A DNA stretch of 64,000 nucleotides from Chamaea fasciata (taxonomy: Eukaryota > Chordata > Aves > Passeriformes > Sylviidae): the NCBI GenBank assembly GCA_029207755.1, contig JARCOQ010000006.1:8276013-8340012 (forward strand). The letters run 5' to 3'. The position numbers and the translations under genes were made by a program. Of this stretch, positions 59,360 to 64,000 are shown in pieces; position 1 is the first letter of the stretch; the number at the start of each line of letters is the position of its first letter. Under the pieces are notes generated by a model. The model made no database searches. It had not been told where the DNA came from and was given only the letters and a program-made list of their open reading frames with translations.

Positions 59360-60128
59360 TGTCTTGGTTTGGGAAGACAGGTATCTGCCAGGGAAAGCTG
59401 GAACTTTCCTTGGAATGGAGAATGTAAACCACCTCCCTCCAAATTATTATAATTTTGCAATTGAGGGGTTTTCAGGCAAAGATATGGAAATAGGAACAAC
59501 AGTTCTTTACTAGGAATATTGAAAAATACAAATGCAGTATTACCAAAAAACCCCAACAAAACAAGCAAATAAAAATAAAAATCCAAGAAACACTGACAGA
59601 GTCAGAATACGACCTGGCACCCTGTTGGTCAGGTGTTGGGAGCAGTCCAATCAAGTCCTCCTGGAGTGACAGATATGGTTCTGTTGGAGCAGAGATGATC
59701 CTGCAGAAGGGTGGAGTTTTCCTCTGAAGGTCCAGTGGTGGTGAAATGGGTCTGGTCTTCCTCTGGAAATCCAGTGCAAACAGGCATTCCTGGTGTTCTG
59801 AGTCTCAGGTTTGATCCAGGTAGGAATTCTTGGCTCCTCCCCCTGGCTGGAGCATCTCCCAATGGAATGATGGGATTTTATCAGTCATGCAGTGACCCTC
59901 AATGGCCCATTAACAGCAGATATCCCCCAGAGGGAGGATGGGTGGTGGAAGAGATAAAGAACACTGCCCCACCTGGTTTTAACAGCTGGGCCATTAATAG
60001 AACACACACTCCCCCCCAGAGTTAAGAGGAATGGGTTATACAAGAGATAAAGAAAACACCTCCTCAACCGACTTCAACAGATGGAAAATAGAATACACAC
60101 TTTTGGTTACATATTGCAACCCAAAACA
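59360..60128 (-). mobile_element. Solo LTR of a songbird-type endogenous retrovirus
   Basis: A 769-bp element with ends TGTCTTGGTTTGGG and ...CCCAAAACA; the terminal TGTCTTGG and TGTTTTGG (reverse complement of the right end) form an imperfect inverted repeat. Flanks are TTTAC (59355-59359) and TTCAC (60129-60133), a 5-bp duplication with one mismatch, as for ERVL-like integrations. On the minus strand CCTAGTAAAGAACTG (AGTAAA, near 59503-59510) stands where related copies, as I recall them, have AATAAA, giving minus orientation. Blocks such as GGTCCAGTGGTGGTGAAATG and CTGGTCTTCCTCTGGAAATC strongly resemble an LTR family I know from finches. No flanking internal genes. U3 contains a duplicated 86-bp unit. 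Confidence 0.85.
59904..60080. repeat. Two tandem ~86-bp units in LTR U3
   Basis: Unit 1 (59904-59987) and unit 2 (59988-60080) share GGCC(C)ATTAA, a CCCCCCAGAG or CCCCCAGAG block, GAGATAAAGAA, a CACC/CTCC patch, and a final TT(T/C)AACAG. In the minus orientation they lie near the 5' end of the LTR, where enhancer duplications commonly occur. Each contains one GATA core (GAGATAAAG). Confidence 0.75.
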
Positions 60129-60133
60129 TTCAC
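60129..60133. repeat. Target-site duplication (right) TTCAC
   Basis: Partner of 59355-59359; one substitution. Confidence 0.6.
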
Positions 60134-63100
60134 CTTCCTGGCTCTCTCTGTCCCCAGCCCTTTTCTCTGCCGTGCAATAACTCCTCTAAAGCAGGGCCAG
60201 CCTGACTTTGTGTGTTACACCTGCTCTGGTGAGATGTGAAAAAGAAGGTCAGAGGGTTTTTGGTGCTCTCAGGAGCACTGGTGTGACAAGGCAATCCCGA
60301 CCCCTTACAGCCCCATATTACCATGTTTAATTCAAAATGCATCAGCATTAGGATTTGATGGAAAAATCTGACTGCTATAGTGCACTTGGGAAATCACAAA
60401 TGCCTTGGGATCCATGTAGTCAATCTCTGCAGACTCATAAGTATCCATTTGCCCTAAATTTCATGTGCTACATACCTAAACATCAAACTTTTTTTTTCCC
60501 TGCACTTAATTCTGATGTGATTCAAAGCTCTAAAATGTAATGCATTACAATTAGCCATTTCCACATCCCCAAAAAGTAAAACAAATTTCTGTCTTTAAAA
60601 AAAAAAAAATTGCATCATTTTTGCAAAAGACCCAGAGAACTTAGAAAGAATGATAAATTAGTAAAAATGATCCTTTGGGTACATTTTTATCCCTACCCAG
60701 CTTATAAATAGGCTGCATTAAAAAAACGAACAACCCTTTGAAGTGCATTTTAGGAAGTAAAATAAAACTATTCAGATTTATTGCAGCTCAAGAAACAGCA
60801 AACAAGCCGGCCGAAAAATAAAAGTGAAGCGTTTCACAATGTAATGAATGGCAAAGTAGGAGCTATTATTTGTCTGAAACTTGTTTAAAAATAAGCATGC
60901 TGTTAGCAAGCTATATAACATTTTTCTACAGTGTACTACTTCCAATTTTGAATTTTCTTAATGAATGGGGGAATTGCTGTTATTTCCTAAAGCACTCTGA
61001 TCAGGAATTGTTGTACTGAGGCATCCAGCTGACTTAGTAGCTCAAAAACCAGAATGCAGGGAAGGAAAGGGAAAGCAAAAAGGAATCAATGGGTGCTAAA
61101 TAACCCCAGCTGAAAAGAAAGCACATGTCACAGATGTATTTAAGCGTGGCATGTCCAGGAGTAGTAGGAATTAGCATAACTGCTGCCATGGAAATCAGCA
61201 AGAGTTTAATCATCGAGTTCTATGGGTGATGACTCAGAAAAATGCTGAGTGCTTTTGAAAACTCTTGCTCCAATAATTTGACTTTTTCTTTTTTTCCCTT
61301 TTTTATGACTTGGTAATATTAAGAGAAGGGGAAAAGAATAGAAGGCTGTGCTCCATTTTGTCACATCTGGCATAGCGATAAATCCAGTTGTGCAGTTATC
61401 TCTATGCACCATTACAGAGTTGGAATTTGCTGACTGAGAGTGCCAAACACTTGAGGGGTTACAGATCTGAGCTGTATGACATTCTTGATTTGGTGAGTGA
61501 ACTGCTTTGACATTTCTGAAATACACTGCCAGTTTTATTTCATTCAAAACTCCATGGATGGTTCAGCCCTAAATCATAAATGGTTTAGGCTGTCCCAAAA
61601 CTGCACTTTCAATGAATAAGTGACTTGTCCCTCCAAAAATCTCCACATTTCCAGCTTGCAGTAGAAGCTGGAAGAAACAGGCAGCTCCACAGCTCTTGTT
61701 AGTCCAGTGTAAGCCAAATGGCAAATCCCTGCCTTTTGATCAGCCCTGAGTGACAGAGATGGCAAAGCTGTCAGTGAATGCTGACAGAATAAGTCAGCAC
61801 ATGGCAGGTTTTGGACTGAGTGTATGAAGGAAAGAGTGAACTGAACTGAGAACAGAATCTTTTTTCTCTCAGTCTTTTCACTATGAAACTGCACCATGTC
61901 AAGATAATTGAAAAATTGCTGATTTTTCTTCCTGCTCTCTGAAAAAGAAATATGAAACTTTTAATGGGAAAATTATTATAATATTATTAAGTTCCATAAA
62001 ACAATTTAAAGCAGACAGAAAAGAAAGCCAGGTCTTTGAAAAACACATCGATTTAAATTTTGAAAGGAATTTAATTGTGGAGGCAGGGGAAAGGAACATG
62101 GCTTGTTAATTACTGGAACACCTTTGATTTGTGTAGGCAATAAACCAGAATGAAATAGATGAGATGCATTAGATAATGCAAGACAAGTATTGTCCCTATA
62201 CCCTGGAAATGGATCAAGAAAAAGTGGTACTAATTATTATGTTATATTTGAGGTACCATTTCTGTCTTTGATTCTTTCCTTTTGTTTATTTCCATTCATC
62301 ACTGGAGTGATTTCATTCTTGAAAGTTATGTATATTTTACAAAGAAGGTAAATAAAATTAGTAACTTGTTGCCTGGAGAAAGATCTGGCATTTGGCTTGT
62401 GAAGGAAATTTCTGCCCTTTCATTTCTGTGTTTCAGTACAAAAAAAAGTCTTCTTTTAGTGACTTCAATTTCTTGTCATCTCAAAATGGAGATGGACTCA
62501 AGTCCTTTCAACAATGCTTGTTTTCCTTTTTGTTCTGCTGAGTTTCTCTGCTTTGCTCTCCAAGTTTTGTTCCAGTGGAAAGAGAACATCAGTGATGTTG
62601 ACCTTCCACTCTGATGACTGAAGAAGGCATCAGACATAATCTACTACCCCAACTTCTCCTTTGCACAGGCTGTAACTGAGTAGTCTCCCTGGAAGGACAT
62701 GAAGTTGGATCCTTCACACCGGAGACAGAGTAGCTATTACAGGACAAGTAAATCCTTTCACCTTGCTTTCAGAGTCCCCACTATCTTGTTCTGCCTTGTG
62801 TGTCTCAGATAAAAAAAGACACGAGTTCACATTTTGAGGTGTTTGTTCAACATCTTAAAAAGAAGCGGAAAAAATTCCCTTTGATTTTAGCTAGTAAATG
62901 CAAACTTTCACTTCTCCTTTTTGCAGAAAAAAAAAATTGCTGTCAAATTTGACTCCAGAGATTTGTATGGAACAAAAACTTGGGTAACCTGGCATCTCTT
63001 TCTTTTCTATTTTTAGTGACAGTTTAAAACGAAATTCCTAAAGCAGATTTTCATTCCTTCTCCTTAGGGTACATCAAACTCAGCAGGTGGCAATATAAAC

Positions 63101-64000
63101 TTTAACAGATGACACAATGATTCTCACCCATACCACCTGGAAGAACAATTCTTGAGGGAAAAAATAAAGTGAACTTTTAAAAATACCCTTATCTGATATG
63201 ATCAGAGAAGAGAACATCGAGAAAACTGAAGTCAGCAGTTACACAAATAGTTTAAGGCATTTATCTGTCTTAGGAACTTAACTGCTCTAGTTTCCCACTG
63301 GAGTCAGTGCATGAAAGAATGTTTCATCAGATGGTCTTTTGTGTTCAGATCTTGTGCTTGTCTTCATCCATCTCAGTGATGGATCTCAGATCTTCAGATC
63401 CCAGTGATGACAAGGTCTCAAAATTTTAAAGTCTCAAGTAATTATTCATTCATTATTACTCCCTGTTCCACCTTTGCCAACAAAGACCTTTCACGAAGGA
63501 ACAACTGAGATGCGCCAGGCATTAGTGACCACAGTACTGATCACCAGTGCCATCTAGCACCTTTTAACTCTTGTGACATTTCTGCTCTGCTTCTTTGTCC
63601 TTTGTTATTTTCATTCTCAGTGCCCTCTATTCGCTTCCCAGCTCTGTTCTTCTCCACACTCTTCCTCACTAAACATGTTGTCTATCCTCCTCTTCACATT
63701 CTCTTCCACTTCTCAGATCCTCTCTGCTCTTCACAGCATGTTTTGCAGTTATACATTAAATAAACCCAAATAAATCACAAATACTGAAGTTAAAGAGATA
63801 AATTTTTATTCCTGGTATCTATGCCCTGTAGCACACTTATGATTTTAAATCCCTGCCCCTGACAGCTTTGCTTGCACAATAGCTCTGTCCTCAGTGTGGT
63901 TTGTCCATTGTGAAGCCATTCAGGCATGGAGGAACTCTTGCACTATTTCTACAGTTGGGACTTGAAGCCTGTCTGCTCTCAACTGTCCCATTTATAATAA
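60134..64000. other. Unique sequence, no gene seen
   Basis: 60640-60960 is non-repetitive with scattered CpG (AAACGAACAACC, CCGGCCG, GAAGCGTTTC) and could be a conserved element (see findings). 61206-61547 and 61574-61897 carry minus-strand open frames of about 110 codons without recognisable domains. 63560-63780 is pyrimidine-rich. A short A run lies near 60597. Confidence 0.55.

Noticed and set aside
58977..59513. Longest open frame in the window (178 codons, plus)
   Set aside because: It crosses into the LTR starting at 59360, has no recognisable domain, and other frames there are equally open. A chance fusion of unique DNA and repeat.
1..64000. CRISPR arrays, operons, tRNA/rRNA genes, telomeric repeats
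   Set aside because: None seen; the sequence is vertebrate nuclear DNA with avian retrotransposons.

Overview
The window reads as vertebrate nuclear DNA, almost certainly from a bird and probably a songbird. No stretch shows convincing protein-coding structure, and the open frames present are short. The recognisable content is interspersed repeats. The evidence for a bird is at least thirteen fragments of CR1 LINEs, the dominant avian retrotransposon, several with the characteristic 3' octamer tail (variants of CATAGAAT / ATTCTATG), together with solo LTRs that resemble passerine endogenous retrovirus families as I remember them. I could not search a repeat library, so family and species assignments are from recognition only.

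Layout. 1-2 kb: a CR1 fragment, a minus-strand LTR-like element (about 873-1457) with promoter and poly(A) motifs and an internal minisatellite, then a plus-strand CR1 3' end. 2-9 kb: mostly unique AT-rich DNA, one CR1 (about 4534-4775) and a weak LTR-like candidate (about 7121-7386). 8792-9347: a solo LTR with a perfect 5-bp target duplication. 9.5-15.3 kb: CR1 fragments, an LTR-like repeat (about 11785-12252) whose sister lies at about 32905-33378, and an old CR1 copy (about 14864-15240) of a type I associate with turtles and crocodilians. 15.3-24.8 kb: the longest repeat-poor stretch, holding a perfect 14-bp-stem hairpin and a cluster of homeodomain-type ATTAC/TAATTA motifs. 24.9-25.9 kb: a CR1 followed 35 bp later by a minus-strand LTR with a perfect 5-bp duplication. 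26-34 kb: homopolymer tracts, two short CR1 pieces and the second LTR-like copy. 34-50 kb: unique sequence with two CR1 fragments and part of an old avian LTR-retrotransposon family (about 49680-50075). 50-60 kb: two CR1s, including the longest (about 54030-54580, with a frame-broken ORF2 C-terminus), a (TA)n microsatellite, and a 769-bp LTR (59360-60128) with a duplicated 86-bp unit. 60-64 kb: unique sequence.

No genes here work together. The window is best explained as an intergenic region or the inside of a very large intron. I found no CRISPR array, operon, tRNA, rRNA or recognisable small RNA gene, and no sign of an undescribed multi-gene system. The most useful leads are the well-bounded solo LTRs, the uncharacterised LTR-like pair, the ATTAC cluster, the perfect hairpin, and a few repeat-free blocks that could be conserved regulatory elements.
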